Source of the DNA: DATBHM01 sp963772375
GTDB taxonomy: Bacteria > Actinomycetota > UBA4738 > JACQTL01
Length of the DNA stretch: 64,000 nt
Assembly (NCBI GenBank): GCA_963772375.1
Contig: CAVYXG010000005.1
Coordinates: 930,001 to 994,000 of the forward strand
Reading direction: 5' to 3'
Part shown: piece by piece, positions 41,041-50,504 of the stretch
Layout of the letters: each line of letters starts with the position of its first letter
Numbering within the stretch: position 1 is the first letter of the stretch
The notes under the pieces: generated by a model
What the model saw: the letters and a program-made list of their open reading frames with translations, nothing else
What the model was told of the DNA's origin: nothing
The model's database searches: none
Made by a program: the position numbers and the translations under genes

Positions 41041-42999
41041 CTACTCGAGTGAGGTGGGGTCGTCGATCCCGTTGTTCACCGCGATGTGACACCAGGAGAT
41101 GTTTCCGGAGAACTGATCGAAGGTGTACTCGGTGACCGACGGGCTGATGACCGTGAAGTTGTTGCCCCACAGGTACGGGACCCACGGGATGTACTTGGTC
41201 ATCAGGTCCTTGTCGAACTGGATCCAGCAGTTGGTCCGGTCGTCGCCGGAGAGCGCGTTGCACTTGGCGATGTTCGAGTCGACGTTCGGGACCTCGTCCT
41301 TCACCTTGTTGAACGCGGCCACCACGTCCGGACCGCACTCCTTCGCCTTGGCTGCGGTCATGCCGAACTCGGAGTAGTCGATCTGGCCTTCGCAGATGAG
41401 GCCGCTCGAGTCGAACAGGACCGCGAACGTCGACGGGTCGGCGTAGTCCTTGCCCCAACCCGGGCAGGCCGAGAGCGGGACGAGGTTCTTGACCGTCTGG
41501 ATCGTGGTGTAGCAGGTGCCCGTGTCCAGCTCGCGGACCTTCAGCGTGATGCCGATGGACGACAGGGCATCCTGGATCGACGGCGTCATGTTGGACTGCG
41601 GAGGCGTCGTGCGGTTCAGGAAGATGACGTTCTTGCAGACCGATGCGTCACAGGTGCCGTCGTGGTTGGTGTCGTACTTCGACTTCGACATCGCCTGCTT
41701 GGCGAGCGATACGGAGCCGGCCTCGTTGGGCGTCTGGTACGGGTCGTAGGTCTGCCCGCCGAAGTCGAGCACCGTCGGAGGCATGATGTGCGTGGCGATG
41801 TCGCCGTGGGGCGGCCCGCCCCATGCCTTCTGCAGCGCCTGCTTGTCGATGACGTAGTTGAGTGCCTTTCGCACGTTGACATCGTCGAACGGCGGCGCGA
41901 GCACGTTCATGGTGATGTACCACGTCCGGTCGCCCGAGTCCGAGTGCAGCAGGCCCTTGAGGCTGGGGTCGGTCAGGTACTTCTGCTCCACCGGAGCCGG
42001 AGGAGTGGAAGCCCACGAACCGTCGAGCTCGCCGGCCTGGATCTTCGCGAAGATGTCGTCCGTGTTGGTGTCGATCGCGATGTGCACCCCGTTGATGTTG
42101 TTCTCACGGCTCGTCGGCGAGTCGGTCGACGGGTCGTAGTTCGGGTTGCGGACGATCGTCATCTCCTTCGTCGGGTCGAACCCGGAGATGGGCTTGATCG
42201 AGTCGCACGACGAGGTGTCGAGGTTCTGCTCGCCGTCGATCATGTACGGACCGGACGAGATGACGTCGCGGCCGTAGTCCCCCGCCTTGGTGAAGCACTT
42301 CCCGACTTCCGGCGGGATCGGCGCCGTGGCCGGCATGGCCAGCCGGTACAGCAGGTCGCCGGTGGGCTTCTCGAGGTGGAAGATGATCGTCTGATCGTCG
42401 GGCGTCTCGATCCCGGAGACCGGGGCCGGCTTGGCCGCGCTCCCGGTCATGCCCTTGATGACCCCGTCGTAGTAGAAGCCGTACTGGGCCACCAGGGACT
42501 TGGTGTTGATCCGCTCGAACGCGTACTCGATGTCGTGCGAGGTCACGTCCCGGTTGACCGGCGGGCCGAACTTCACGCCCGTCTTCAGATGGAACGTGTA
42601 GGTGAGCCCGTCCGCCGAGACGTCCGGGTTGGCCGAGGCGATGTCCGGGACCAGCGCGTCGCCCGCGGTGCCTCCGACGTGGTTGTACGACATGAGGGTG
42701 CGGAGCAGCATGTCGCTGTAGAGGCCCCAGGCCGCGCCGAGATACTCACCCGTCGGATCGAAGGCCCCGGTGAACCCGAAGTCCTCGATCGCGGTCCGGT
42801 ACGTCCCGCCCTTGATCTGGGACCCGCCAGAGCTGGTCGGACCGGATCCGGTCGGCCCGCTGCCGGTCGGCCCGGACGTGCCGGTAGAGGTCGTGGTGGA
42901 CGACGGGCCGGTCGTTCCCCCTCCGTTGTTCCCACACGCGGCCGCGAACAGCGCCAGGGTGCACGTCACGGCGAGCGCACCAAGGACATTCCTCTTCAT
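41041..42999 (-). CDS. Peptide/nickel-type ABC substrate-binding lipoprotein
   Basis: GGGAG lies 6 bases before ATG 42999. The 652-residue product has a lipoprotein signal (ALAVTCTLALFAAAC) and a Thr/Ser/Gly/Pro-rich spacer of about 40 residues, then a family 5 solute-binding domain: YTFHLKTGVKFGPPVNRDV, SHDIEYAFERI, YMIDGEQ, MTIVRNPNYDP and VRKALNYVIDKQALQKAW. Such proteins bind peptides, sugars or metal chelates. No permease or ATPase genes are adjacent, so it must use transporter parts encoded elsewhere or act alone. Confidence 0.88.
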   Translation of the reverse strand: MKRNVLGALAVTCTLALFAAACGNNGGGTTGPSSTTTSTGTSGPTGSGPTGSGPTSSGGSQIKGGTYRTAIEDFGFTGAFDPTGEYLGAAWGLYSDMLLRTLMSYNHVGGTAGDALVPDIASANPDVSADGLTYTFHLKTGVKFGPPVNRDVTSHDIEYAFERINTKSLVAQYGFYYDGVIKGMTGSAAKPAPVSGIETPDDQTIIFHLEKPTGDLLYRLAMPATAPIPPEVGKCFTKAGDYGRDVISSGPYMIDGEQNLDTSSCDSIKPISGFDPTKEMTIVRNPNYDPSTDSPTSRENNINGVHIAIDTNTDDIFAKIQAGELDGSWASTPPAPVEQKYLTDPSLKGLLHSDSGDRTWYITMNVLAPPFDDVNVRKALNYVIDKQALQKAWGGPPHGDIATHIMPPTVLDFGGQTYDPYQTPNEAGSVSLAKQAMSKSKYDTNHDGTCDASVCKNVIFLNRTTPPQSNMTPSIQDALSSIGITLKVRELDTGTCYTTIQTVKNLVPLSACPGWGKDYADPSTFAVLFDSSGLICEGQIDYSEFGMTAAKAKECGPDVVAAFNKVKDEVPNVDSNIAKCNALSGDDRTNCWIQFDKDLMTKYIPWVPYLWGNNFTVISPSVTEYTFDQFSGNISWCHIAVNNGIDDPTSLE

Positions 43000-43554
43000 C
43001 GAGTTCTCCCTTCCCGAATCGAGGAGAGGACGGGTGGATGAGGGGAAACGGTAGGACCTCGCCCGCCCGGTGCCTGCATGGACAGCGGCTTTCGGCCCAC
43101 CCGCCCTCTTCCTCGGGGCGATGCTGTCGAGCCCTTCCACCCTGTTGATACGTGGGTGCGCACCGGGCCTCGGCGCCATTCTGGACAGAACTACGCGCAA
43201 ATCCGGCCAGGCTCTCGTGGACGCGCTGCTGCTGGGGCCGGGAACCGCCCGGAGTCCATCTTGCGTGGCGGAGCCTGCGAGGCTTCGGGTTCGGTGAACT
43301 GATCGCGCTCGGGCGAAGGGCTGACCGTCGCCTCGTCGGCAGGACGGCGAGGCTTGTTGCTGAAGCTGGCCTCGGGTTCTGAGCTGACCTCCGCCGCGGG
43401 GTGATCGTCTATCGACAGGCGATAGCACCGGCCGTTGTCGCCGATCTCGCTACGCGGTCGCCGTCCGCTCTGCCGGCTCGGCCGGCTCGGCCGGGAGGCG
43501 CCCGAGCGGGCAGCGGACACCGAGCCGCGCGATCCGCGTGTCGCGGTTCCGGGG
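43000..43554. other. Intergenic stretch, no supported gene
   Basis: About 555 bases between the binding protein and the DoxX-like gene. Several short open frames exist but none has a ribosome binding site, family motif or consistent codon use. One small inverted repeat, CTATCG-ACAGG-CGATAG, lies near 43409-43425. The binding-protein promoter should be at its left end. Confidence 0.5.
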
Positions 43555-44163
43555 TCACGACGAACCGCCAGGACCTCCCGACCCGGCCGTCCGAGACGCC
43601 CCCGCCTGTTCCTGACGGAACACGGTCCCGGGCTCCCACGGCGTGCCGAGCTTCGGAAGCACGTACCGGTCGAGACCGATCCAGCCGGCGTTCCGCCAGG
43701 CGAGCACGATGAACACCTCGAGGACCAGGAAGATCGGGTTCACCCCGGCGATGCCGGCCAGCCCGAATGCGGTCGTGAGCAGGGCGCCGAGGAACGCGGC
43801 GATCCCGGTGAACAGCCCGAGGAACAGACACAGGCCGATCGCGGTCTCCCCGAGGGCGATGATCGGAGCGATCCAGCCGCCGCCGTGCTCCAGCCACCGC
43901 AGGAAGGCCGCGTACCAACCGTAGTTGACCGGCGCGTTCGGGCCCTTGGTGTTCGTGAGGGCGAACGCGGCGAATCCCTTCAGTCCCGCGGTCGAGCGGA
44001 GCCAGGACTCCTTGGTGAACCCCACGTGCCACGTCCAGGTGCCTCCTGAGGTCCCGGTGAGTTTCTCCCATCCGGCGTGCAGCCACAGGTACCCGAGATA
44101 GATCCGGACCAGGAGCCAGATCCACGCCGCGATGTCCAGCCTTACGTCATCCCAGAAAACCAA
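43555..44163 (-). CDS. DoxX/DoxD-family membrane protein
   Basis: The product of about 202 residues has four membrane helices; the first includes WIWLLVRIYLGYLWLHAGWEKL, a signature of DoxX/DoxD. Other segments are WIAPIIALGETAIGLCLFLG and NPIFLVLEVFIVLAWRNAGW. The family includes a subunit of thiosulfate:quinone oxidoreductase and many uncharacterised proteins. The only start is a TTG at 44163 without a ribosome binding site; an in-frame TGA lies 21 bases upstream. A few N-terminal residues may have been lost. Confidence 0.72.
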   Translation of the reverse strand: MVFWDDVRLDIAAWIWLLVRIYLGYLWLHAGWEKLTGTSGGTWTWHVGFTKESWLRSTAGLKGFAAFALTNTKGPNAPVNYGWYAAFLRWLEHGGGWIAPIIALGETAIGLCLFLGLFTGIAAFLGALLTTAFGLAGIAGVNPIFLVLEVFIVLAWRNAGWIGLDRYVLPKLGTPWEPGTVFRQEQAGASRTAGSGGPGGSS

Positions 44164-44371
44164 CCAATCGGTTTTTGTTGCTCAAAGAGACGAGAGGACC
44201 AAAGCGAGGTCGAGGCCCAGAATCCCACTCTCCCCAGGTTGAGTCGAGGAGACGCATTTCATCAATGAAGCGGGGGATGTACGGAGCCTCCTGCGGCCCT
44301 GAACTTCGCCACCGCACGGGGGTCGTGCACATGGAAGAGGCGAAAGACATTCATCGCGTCACACGGGGGTG

Positions 44372-44677
44372 GTGAACTTCTACCTGGTCGAGGAGGCGGG
44401 CGCCTTCGTCCTCGTCGACGCCGGAACGCCGAAGGACCGGGAGGCCATGGTTGGTGAGCTCTCCTCGGCTCGGGGCGACGATCGATGAACTCCGGGCCGT
44501 GCTGCTGACGCACGCCCACGCCGATCACACCGGTTTCGCGGAGCCGGCGGGAACGACCGCCGGCCCGCGCGTGTGGGTACACCGGGGAAGACGTCGAGGT
44601 GGCCCGGGGTGCCAAAGCCCGGCAAGAACGACGGGGGCAAGCTCAAGTACCTGTTCCGTGCTCCGATCAAGGCCTGA
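44372..44677 (+). pseudogene. Frameshifted metallo-beta-lactamase-fold hydrolase
   Basis: The metal-binding motif is in LRAVLLTHAHADHTGFAEPA, preceded in another frame by VNFYLVEEAGAFVLVDAGTP and followed in a third by KPGKNDGGKLKYLFRAPIKA before TGA 44677. At least two frame changes (near 44470 and 44590-44615) break the gene, and the region after the HxHxDH motif is much shorter than in the family. It is a remnant. Confidence 0.6.
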
Positions 44678-44748
44678 ACTGCTCGCCCTTGCGTCGCGAC
44701 CTCGACGTGTCGAGACTGAGCTCGTCACCGATTCCCAGGGAGGTCTCC

Positions 44749-45459
44749 ATGCAGGGGTTCCGCCGCCGCCTCACCTACGCGAACGTGATGGCCACGCTCG
44801 CGCTGCTCGTCGCGCTGGGGGGCACGGCCAGCGCTGCCGTGATCATCAGCACCAACCACCAGGTCGGCCAGCACACCATCTCCGGCCACAACCCGCCGGC
44901 CGGGGATCACGCCAACATCATCGCCCGGTCGGTGGACGGTGCGGATCTGGCGACGGCCGCGGTCGGAACCCAGAAGATCGCGCCGGGAACGGTCGGGGCC
45001 GGCCGGCTGAAAAACGGGGCGGTGACCCACGCCAAGCTTCGCCCCGACGCCGTCGCCGGTGACAACGTGCTCGACGGGTCACTCACCGGGGACGATCTCG
45101 CGACCGGGGCGGTCGACTCCACCAAGGTCGCCGACGGCTCGCTGACGGGCTCAGACGTCGCGAACCGCGGCCTGTCGGACTTCGACATCGGGTCGCCGGC
45201 CCAGGTGTCCAACGCCGACATCGGGAGCATCCCCGCCAACAGCTGCCTCCCCCTCCAGCTGAACTTCGGCAGCTGGACGGAGGTCGGTGAGCTGGTGTTC
45301 GTGAGCGCCCGCGATGGTCAGCTCGGATCCGGCGGACTCTTCTTCACCCCGCTCGTGGTGACGACGCCCGGAGCGGCGACCGGACGCGTCTGCAACGTGA
45401 GCACGTCCGCGAACGACCCAGCTCCCGAGGACATCCTGGCCTGGTCGGTGCGGCAATGA
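44749..45459 (+). CDS. Exported repetitive surface protein
   Basis: GGGAGGT is 5 bases before ATG 44749. The 236-residue protein opens with FRRRLTYANVMATLALLVAL, a signal seen in many actinobacterial surface proteins, then repeats of about 10 residues such as LATAAVGTQKIAPGTVGAGR and DGSLTGDDLATGAVDSTKVA, which resemble beta-helical or stalk repeats. A C-terminal globular domain carries two cysteines (NSCLPL and RVCNVS). The function is probably structural. The stop overlaps the next start by four bases. Confidence 0.75.
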   Translation: MQGFRRRLTYANVMATLALLVALGGTASAAVIISTNHQVGQHTISGHNPPAGDHANIIARSVDGADLATAAVGTQKIAPGTVGAGRLKNGAVTHAKLRPDAVAGDNVLDGSLTGDDLATGAVDSTKVADGSLTGSDVANRGLSDFDIGSPAQVSNADIGSIPANSCLPLQLNFGSWTEVGELVFVSARDGQLGSGGLFFTPLVVTTPGAATGRVCNVSTSANDPAPEDILAWSVRQ

Positions 45460-45788
45460 ACGGTCGTGGGAGGACCGGGGCCGCAAGGACACGCGTGGTT
45501 CGGTCGTTCGTCCTGGCGGCGATCGTGTCGTTCGTCCTGCTGCTGGCCGGATCGGCCTTGGCCCGGACCGCCGCGCCGGTGGTGCTCGACCTCCAGCCGG
45601 TTCCCCCCTCGGGCGGCGTCGCCGGCGCCAGCGGAGCCGCGACCACACCGAGCGGCGCGATCACGTTCCAACTCAGCCCGGTCTCCCCGAGCGACCGCTC
45701 GACGGCGCCGATCCGGCCGGAGGTGCGGACACCGAAGGGAGCGGTGGTATTCCAGTTGAGCGAGATCGACTCCCGGAGCGCTCCCTGA
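45456..45788 (+). CDS. Small exported protein, 110 aa
   Basis: ATG 45456 overlaps the stop of the surface-protein gene (ATGA). A signal peptide (RSFVLAAIVSFVLLLAGSALA) is followed by a Pro/Ser-rich stretch with two related segments, PSGAITFQLSPVSPSDRS and PKGAVVFQLSEIDSRS. It has no cysteine. The tight coupling suggests a partner for the upstream protein. No family is recognised. Confidence 0.6.
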   Translation: MNGRGRTGAARTRVVRSFVLAAIVSFVLLLAGSALARTAAPVVLDLQPVPPSGGVAGASGAATTPSGAITFQLSPVSPSDRSTAPIRPEVRTPKGAVVFQLSEIDSRSAP

Positions 45789-45973
45789 ATCGAACTGCCG
45801 TCGGTCGCCCAGGGCCGGGGTCGGGTCGAGCACGGAGGGCTCCACGGCGTTCGGCCGTCCTTCGTTCTCCCTCCCGACGCCCGGTCATGAGGGAAAGGAT
45901 GACAGAGCGGGCGCACGAAATCGCCGGCCAGGGCGTCGGGAGGTTGCCCGCCCCGGATTCAACCGCTTGGTGA

Positions 45974-46765
45974 TCACCCGGGGGCCGAGCCCACGACGCC
46001 GTCGACGAAACGGAGGACGGCAGGGTCTGCCGGACTGATCAGATGGCTCCCTCGGACGAAAACGTGTTCCGCTCGGGGAAGAGCGTGCGCGAGCCGTTCG
46101 TCCACACGACGGTAGGCCACCGCTGAATCGGTGGAGGAAACGATCAGCGCGGGCTGGCGGATCCCGGCGAGATCCTTCGTCGACAGGTCGAGGGTTCGTC
46201 CCCGCAACTCCGCTACGATCGCCGGACCGTTGGCGCGGAACATGTCCTTGATCTCCTCGGGGAAGGATTCCCAGGCATCGTCGCCGGCCACGCTTCGCAG
46301 GAAGAACTCCCCGACCGACGAGGGGTCGCGGTCGGCCAACTCGAGGACGCGCTGACGCAGGGACTCGGCCCACCCCTGCGCCTCGGGATCGAGCGCGAAC
46401 ATGGCCGGCTCCAGCAGCGCCATCGCCCTCACGTCCTGGGGGAAACGGCGGGCCATATCGAGCGCCACGAGCCCACCGTAGCTCCGGCCGATCACCACGG
46501 CAGGCGTTGCCGAGAGTGCATGGAGAAGTGCGAGGGCGTCGTCCGTGTGCTCGGTCACGTCCGTGGTCTCGTAGGGATCGGGCCGCTCGCTCCGAAAGCA
46601 GCCCCGGCGATCGTAGGCAAGACATCTCCCGTGCTCGGCCACGTCGTCCGTGGCTCGCGCCCACACGAGCGCAGAGCTGGACGTCCCGTGGATGCAGAGG
46701 ATGGGCATGCCGGCGCCCTTGTCCTCGTAGTAGAGATCGACGCCATTTGCAGCCAACGTCGACAT
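45974..46765 (-). CDS. Alpha/beta hydrolase
   Basis: The 263-residue product has the oxyanion motif LCIHGTSSSALVW, the nucleophile elbow VVIGRSYGGLVAL (Ser), a late acidic residue in IVSSTDSAVAYRR and the catalytic His in FVRGSHLISPADP. The catalytic set is complete. Substrate is not predictable; close relatives include esterases and haloperoxidase-like enzymes. The start is ATG 46765 or GTG 46774. Confidence 0.85.
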   Translation of the reverse strand: MSTLAANGVDLYYEDKGAGMPILCIHGTSSSALVWARATDDVAEHGRCLAYDRRGCFRSERPDPYETTDVTEHTDDALALLHALSATPAVVIGRSYGGLVALDMARRFPQDVRAMALLEPAMFALDPEAQGWAESLRQRVLELADRDPSSVGEFFLRSVAGDDAWESFPEEIKDMFRANGPAIVAELRGRTLDLSTKDLAGIRQPALIVSSTDSAVAYRRVDERLAHALPRAEHVFVRGSHLISPADPAVLRFVDGVVGSAPG

Positions 46766-47101
46766 TCTGTCCACACCATAAGCGGAGCACGTCGCGCGGG
46801 ACACCGGACGGTGGGGACGCTCGCGTCCCGGGTTCAGCCCCGATCGCGGCCGGTGTGGATGCCGCCAGCTGAGCCCGGGCCGCACGCCGCCGTGAGTGGG
46901 TGGTGGAGCTTCTCGCTCTCCTGCCGCCCGCCCTGGTTCCGCCCTCTCTCCCCCCGGGTTGGGTCTGGCCGGGCCTAGCCTGTCCGGTTCGCGGCCGTCC
47001 GGGGTCTCTCCCTTCTCCCTCCGCCCGCTCGGATTGACTGACCGCAAGGCGTCGGCGGATAGTCGCCACCTCAGCGGAGCGGGTTCGAGGGAGGGATCCA
47101 G
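46766..47101. other. Divergent intergenic region upstream of trpB2
   Basis: About 335 bases with no supported gene. TTGACT (47034-47039) and GATAGT (47058-47063), 18 bases apart, form a plausible trpB2 promoter. No tryptophan-codon leader peptide or T-box structure was recognised. Confidence 0.4.
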
Positions 47102-48478
47102 ATGACCGAGCAGGTTCGATTCGAACTGGGGACGGACGACATCCCGTCTGCCTGGTTCAACATCATGCCGTCGATGGTGCAGGCGGGGATCCAGCCGTTG
47201 CCGCCGATCCACCCCGCCACGCACGAGCCGATCGGGCCCGAGGCGCTGGCGCCACTGTTCCCCGAGTCCCTGATCATGCAGGAGGTGTCGACTGAGCCCT
47301 GGATCGACGTCCCCGGGCCGGTGCTCGACATCTATCGGCTGTGGAGGCCGACCCCGCTCGTGCGAGCGCGCCGGCTGGAGGAGGCCCTCGGCACGCCCGC
47401 GCACATCTACTTCAAGTACGAGGGCGTCTCGCCGGCCGGTTCCCACAAGCCGAACACCGCTGTCGCGCAGGCCTACTACAATAAGGAGGCTGGGATCCGG
47501 CGCCTCTCGACCGAGACCGGCGCCGGACAATGGGGCTCGTCACTCGCCATGGCATGCAGCTTCTTCGACCTCGAGTGCCTGGTGTTCATGGTTCGCGCGA
47601 GCTACGACCAGAAGCCGTACCGCCGCATCTTCATGGAGACGTTCGGCGCGACGGTGCACCCGTCGCCGAGCAAGGAGACGCACGCGGGCCAGCAGATTCT
47701 GGCCGAGCACCCCGACTCAACGGGTTCGCTCGGCATCGCCATCAGCGAGGCCACCGAGGTCGCGGCCACCAACGAGGACACGAACTACTCCCTGGGGTCC
47801 GTGTTCAACCATGTCCTGCTGCACCAGACGGTGATCGGACTCGAGACCCAGAAGCAGATGGAGATGGCCGGCGAGCAGCCGGACTTCGTGATCGGCTGCG
47901 TCGGCGGCGGCTCGAACTACGCCGGGCTGGCCTACCCGTTCATGGGCGACAAGCTGGCCGGCAAGCTCGACGCCACGTTCGTCGCGTGCGAACCGGCGGC
48001 GTGTCCGACGCTGACCAGGGGGAAGTTCGCGTACGACTTCGGCGACACAGCGGCCACCACGCCGCTGGTGCCGATGTTCACGCTCGGGCACACGTTCGTG
48101 CCGGCGCCGGTCCACGCGGGAGGCTTGCGGTACCACGGCGACGCGCCATCGCTCTCGCTGCTGGTGCGCGACGGGCACATGGAGGCGCGGGCCTTCACCC
48201 AGAACGCCATCTTCGAGGCCGCGATCCAGTTCGCCCGGGCGCAGGGGATCATCCCGGCCCCGGAGTCCGCCCACGCCATCCGCGCCGTGATCGACGAGGC
48301 GCTGAAGGCGAAGGAGTCCGGTGAGGAGAAGGTCATCCTGTTCAACCTCAGCGGACACGGGCACTTCGACATGACGGCCTACGACGACTACCTCAACCAC
48401 CGGCTGCCCGAGGTGGAGTTCAGTGAGGAGGCGCTCGAGGAGGGCATGCGGTCGGTGCCGCCGGTTCCCGTGGGCTGA
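47102..48478 (+). CDS. trpB2: Tryptophan synthase beta chain, TrpB2 type
   Basis: The 458-residue PLP enzyme has the Schiff-base lysine in GVSPAGSHKPNTAVAQAYY, ETGAGQWGSSLA, the phosphate loop GCVGGGSNYAGL and the C-terminal LSGHGHFDMTAYDDY. Its length and the FKYEGVSPAGSHKPN form identify the TrpB2 subgroup, which often works without TrpA and may salvage indole. No trpA or other trp genes are nearby, which fits a solitary TrpB2. GAGGGAGG precedes the ATG. Confidence 0.92.
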   Translation: MTEQVRFELGTDDIPSAWFNIMPSMVQAGIQPLPPIHPATHEPIGPEALAPLFPESLIMQEVSTEPWIDVPGPVLDIYRLWRPTPLVRARRLEEALGTPAHIYFKYEGVSPAGSHKPNTAVAQAYYNKEAGIRRLSTETGAGQWGSSLAMACSFFDLECLVFMVRASYDQKPYRRIFMETFGATVHPSPSKETHAGQQILAEHPDSTGSLGIAISEATEVAATNEDTNYSLGSVFNHVLLHQTVIGLETQKQMEMAGEQPDFVIGCVGGGSNYAGLAYPFMGDKLAGKLDATFVACEPAACPTLTRGKFAYDFGDTAATTPLVPMFTLGHTFVPAPVHAGGLRYHGDAPSLSLLVRDGHMEARAFTQNAIFEAAIQFARAQGIIPAPESAHAIRAVIDEALKAKESGEEKVILFNLSGHGHFDMTAYDDYLNHRLPEVEFSEEALEEGMRSVPPVPVG

Positions 48479-48493
48479 CTGCCCCCGAACCGC

Positions 48494-49012
48494 ATGGCGG
48501 GGCCGATCATCCTCCGCGGCGCCCGCGTCGTGCTCCGGCAGGCCGGACCCGGGGACGCCGAACGCCTTGCCGAGATCCTCGCCACGCCGGAGGTGGCCCG
48601 GTGGTGGGGGCCGTATCCGCTGGAGCAGGTCCGGCGCGAGATGGTGGTGCCGTTCGAGGACGAGCTGACGTTCGTCGTCGAGCTCGACGGCGAGGTGATC
48701 GGGCTGGTGCAGCGGTGGGAGGAGTCCGAACCGCAGTACCGCCACGCCGGCATCGACATCTCGCTGCATCCGGACTGGCAGCGCAAGGGGCTCGGCGCGG
48801 ACGCCGTGCGGACGATGGCCCGGCACCTGTTCGACGACCTCGGCCACCATCGCGTGACGATCGACCCGGCCGCCCACAACGCGGCGGCGATCGCGTGCTA
48901 CCGGAAGGTGGGGTTCAAAGACGTGGGCGTGATGCGGCAGTACGAACGGGCCCCGGACGGCACCTGGCACGACGGCCTGCTGATGGAGTTGCTCCGCGGG
49001 GACCTCGCGTGA
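48494..49012 (+). CDS. GNAT acetyltransferase, AAC(6')-like
   Basis: The 172-residue product has the acetyl-CoA loop HPDWQRKGLGADAVRTM and the C-terminal HNAAAIACYRKVGFKDVGVM. The order of motifs, WWGPYPLEQV at the start and the GTWHDGLLMELL end resemble aminoglycoside 6'-N-acetyltransferases and RimJ/RimL-like enzymes. Aminoglycoside resistance is possible but not provable from sequence. Its stop overlaps the next small gene (GTGA). Confidence 0.8.
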   Translation: MAGPIILRGARVVLRQAGPGDAERLAEILATPEVARWWGPYPLEQVRREMVVPFEDELTFVVELDGEVIGLVQRWEESEPQYRHAGIDISLHPDWQRKGLGADAVRTMARHLFDDLGHHRVTIDPAAHNAAAIACYRKVGFKDVGVMRQYERAPDGTWHDGLLMELLRGDLA

Positions 49013-49194
49013 GGTACGTCTACCTCGGAACCCCGATGACGGACCCCCGGTTGGTCGGCATGGAGTGCGATCCCGTGCGCCGCGCCGACGGCAAGATCGT
49101 TCGCGGCGGCGGCAACGCGCTCGTGGTGTTCGCCGATGGGTCGCGCCGGGTGGTCGCCGCCCGCCGGCTTCGGCTGATCGACCCGTCGCGCTGA
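49009..49194 (+). CDS. Small basic protein, 61 aa
   Basis: GTG 49009 overlaps the acetyltransferase stop by four bases. The product (VRYVYLGTPMTDPRLVGMEC, then ALVVFADGSRRVVAARRLRL) looks like a small beta-barrel with an Arg-rich edge, of the type that binds RNA or acts as a fold partner. No family is recognised. Codon use supports translation. Confidence 0.6.
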   Translation: MRYVYLGTPMTDPRLVGMECDPVRRADGKIVRGGGNALVVFADGSRRVVAARRLRLIDPSR

Positions 49195-49267
49195 CGTTCA
49201 ATCATCGACGGTCGGACTGGTTCGACATGCCGGGCTGCGCCGGCGCCGGTCGGGCGGCTTCGGAGCA

Positions 49268-50332
49268 TCAGGTCATCTGGGCGCGGAGCAGGTGGACCGT
49301 CCCGGACACGCCCTTCAGCTCCACGGGGCCGATGTCGCCGAACGCGATGTCCTGCTCGTGCGAGGCATCCGCCACCGTTTGGCTGACCAGGACCTCACCG
49401 GCCCTCGCGAAGTCGGCGATGCGGGCGGAGAGGTTCACCGTCTGGCCGAAGTAGTCGCCACCCTGGAACAGCACGGGCCCCGCGTGCACCCCCACGTGGG
49501 CCGGCGGCAACCCCGCGCCGGCCAGGTCGTCCACCATCTCCAACGCGGCGCGCACCCCCGGGCCGGGGTCGTCGAAGTAGAACATCACCCCGTCGCCCAG
49601 CCACTTGATCGGCTTGCCCCCGCGCTGCACCGAGCGCCGCTGGACCAGGCGTGCGAGGGTCGAGGCCAGCTCCGCCGCGGCGTCGTCGCCCCGCTCCTGT
49701 GTCAGCCGGGTGTAGCCGGTGATGTCGAGGAAGCAGATGGCCGGGAGGCGCTCCAGGCGGCTGTGGATCCCGGCCTTCGCCAGGAGGTCCTCGAAGCCGT
49801 CGATGAGGTTGGCGGTCCAGGCTCGCGCCTGCTGCGCGTGGTACATCGCGAGGACGGCCTGCTCCGCCAGCGGGCTGATCCGGTTCGCGAGCTCCGGGTC
49901 GGCGATCTCCGCGAACCCCTTGCCCGAGGCGAGGGCCGGCTCGATCACCTCGGAGTTCCACCAGGCGGCCTCCGTCTCGGTGATCCGGCGGGTGGCCTCG
50001 CCGTCGACGCGAAGCAGGCGCTCGATCGCGGCCGGCCGGAATCCGGCGGCCAGCTGCAGCTCGATGAACGGAACGATCGCCATCTCGTCCTCGCGGAGCT
50101 GATCGTCCGGCGACGGCTCCCCCATGCCGATCGCCTCGCGGACGACCGTGAGCAGTTCGAGCGGGATTCCCGTCCGGTCACTGACCTGCCGGAACGTCTC
50201 CGGTGCGAGGGCCGCGAAGCGCTCGTAGCTGGGCGCGTCGAGGAAGTCCAGCGAGATGTCGCCGCTCTCGATGGCGGCGGCCACACCGTCGAGTTCCATC
50301 CCGGCGTCCTCGAGCGACCTTGCCATGCGCAC
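49268..50332 (-). CDS. Class III adenylate/guanylate cyclase-domain protein, 5'-truncated copy
   Basis: The 354 residues correspond to residues 45-398 of the paralogue at 53045-54241. The cyclase domain has both metal Asp motifs (CFLDITGYTRL and KWLGDGVMFYF), a Lys base-recognition residue in IKWLGDG, and the transition-state Arg in TVNLSARIADF, so it should be catalytic. The open frame continues upstream for about 47 codons without ATG, GTG or TTG until a TAG, so the N-terminal winged-helix-like part is lost or untranslated. A GTG at 50332 is the likely start now. Almost the whole gene is identical to the paralogue. Confidence 0.8.
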   Translation of the reverse strand: MRMARSLEDAGMELDGVAAAIESGDISLDFLDAPSYERFAALAPETFRQVSDRTGIPLELLTVVREAIGMGEPSPDDQLREDEMAIVPFIELQLAAGFRPAAIERLLRVDGEATRRITETEAAWWNSEVIEPALASGKGFAEIADPELANRISPLAEQAVLAMYHAQQARAWTANLIDGFEDLLAKAGIHSRLERLPAICFLDITGYTRLTQERGDDAAAELASTLARLVQRRSVQRGGKPIKWLGDGVMFYFDDPGPGVRAALEMVDDLAGAGLPPAHVGVHAGPVLFQGGDYFGQTVNLSARIADFARAGEVLVSQTVADASHEQDIAFGDIGPVELKGVSGTVHLLRAQMT

Positions 50333-50432
50333 CCGGCGAACGTCCCCCGGCGTGAACTGATCTGGCTGCTCGGGAGCGAGGATGCCGAGGTTCGTCAGCC
50401 GTACGAGATACTCGGGCTCGACTCCCGCTCGC
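49380..50432. repeat. Copy 1 of a 1,053-bp near-identical duplicated block
   Basis: This block matches 53157-54209 at a fixed offset of 3,777 bases. I find one mismatch: G at 49733 against A at 53510, which is silent. Sequence on both sides diverges at once. Confidence 0.85.
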
Positions 50433-50504
50433 CGGGCGGCGTCCTCCCGTGGGTACCAGGTCGCCGAGCCAGCCTATCGCCGCCCCGCCGCCCCGCCGCC
50501 CCCC

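Noticed and set aside
43191..43520. Open frame on the minus strand in the gap before the DoxX-like gene
   Set aside because: Low-complexity product, no ribosome binding site and no codon bias like that of its neighbours.
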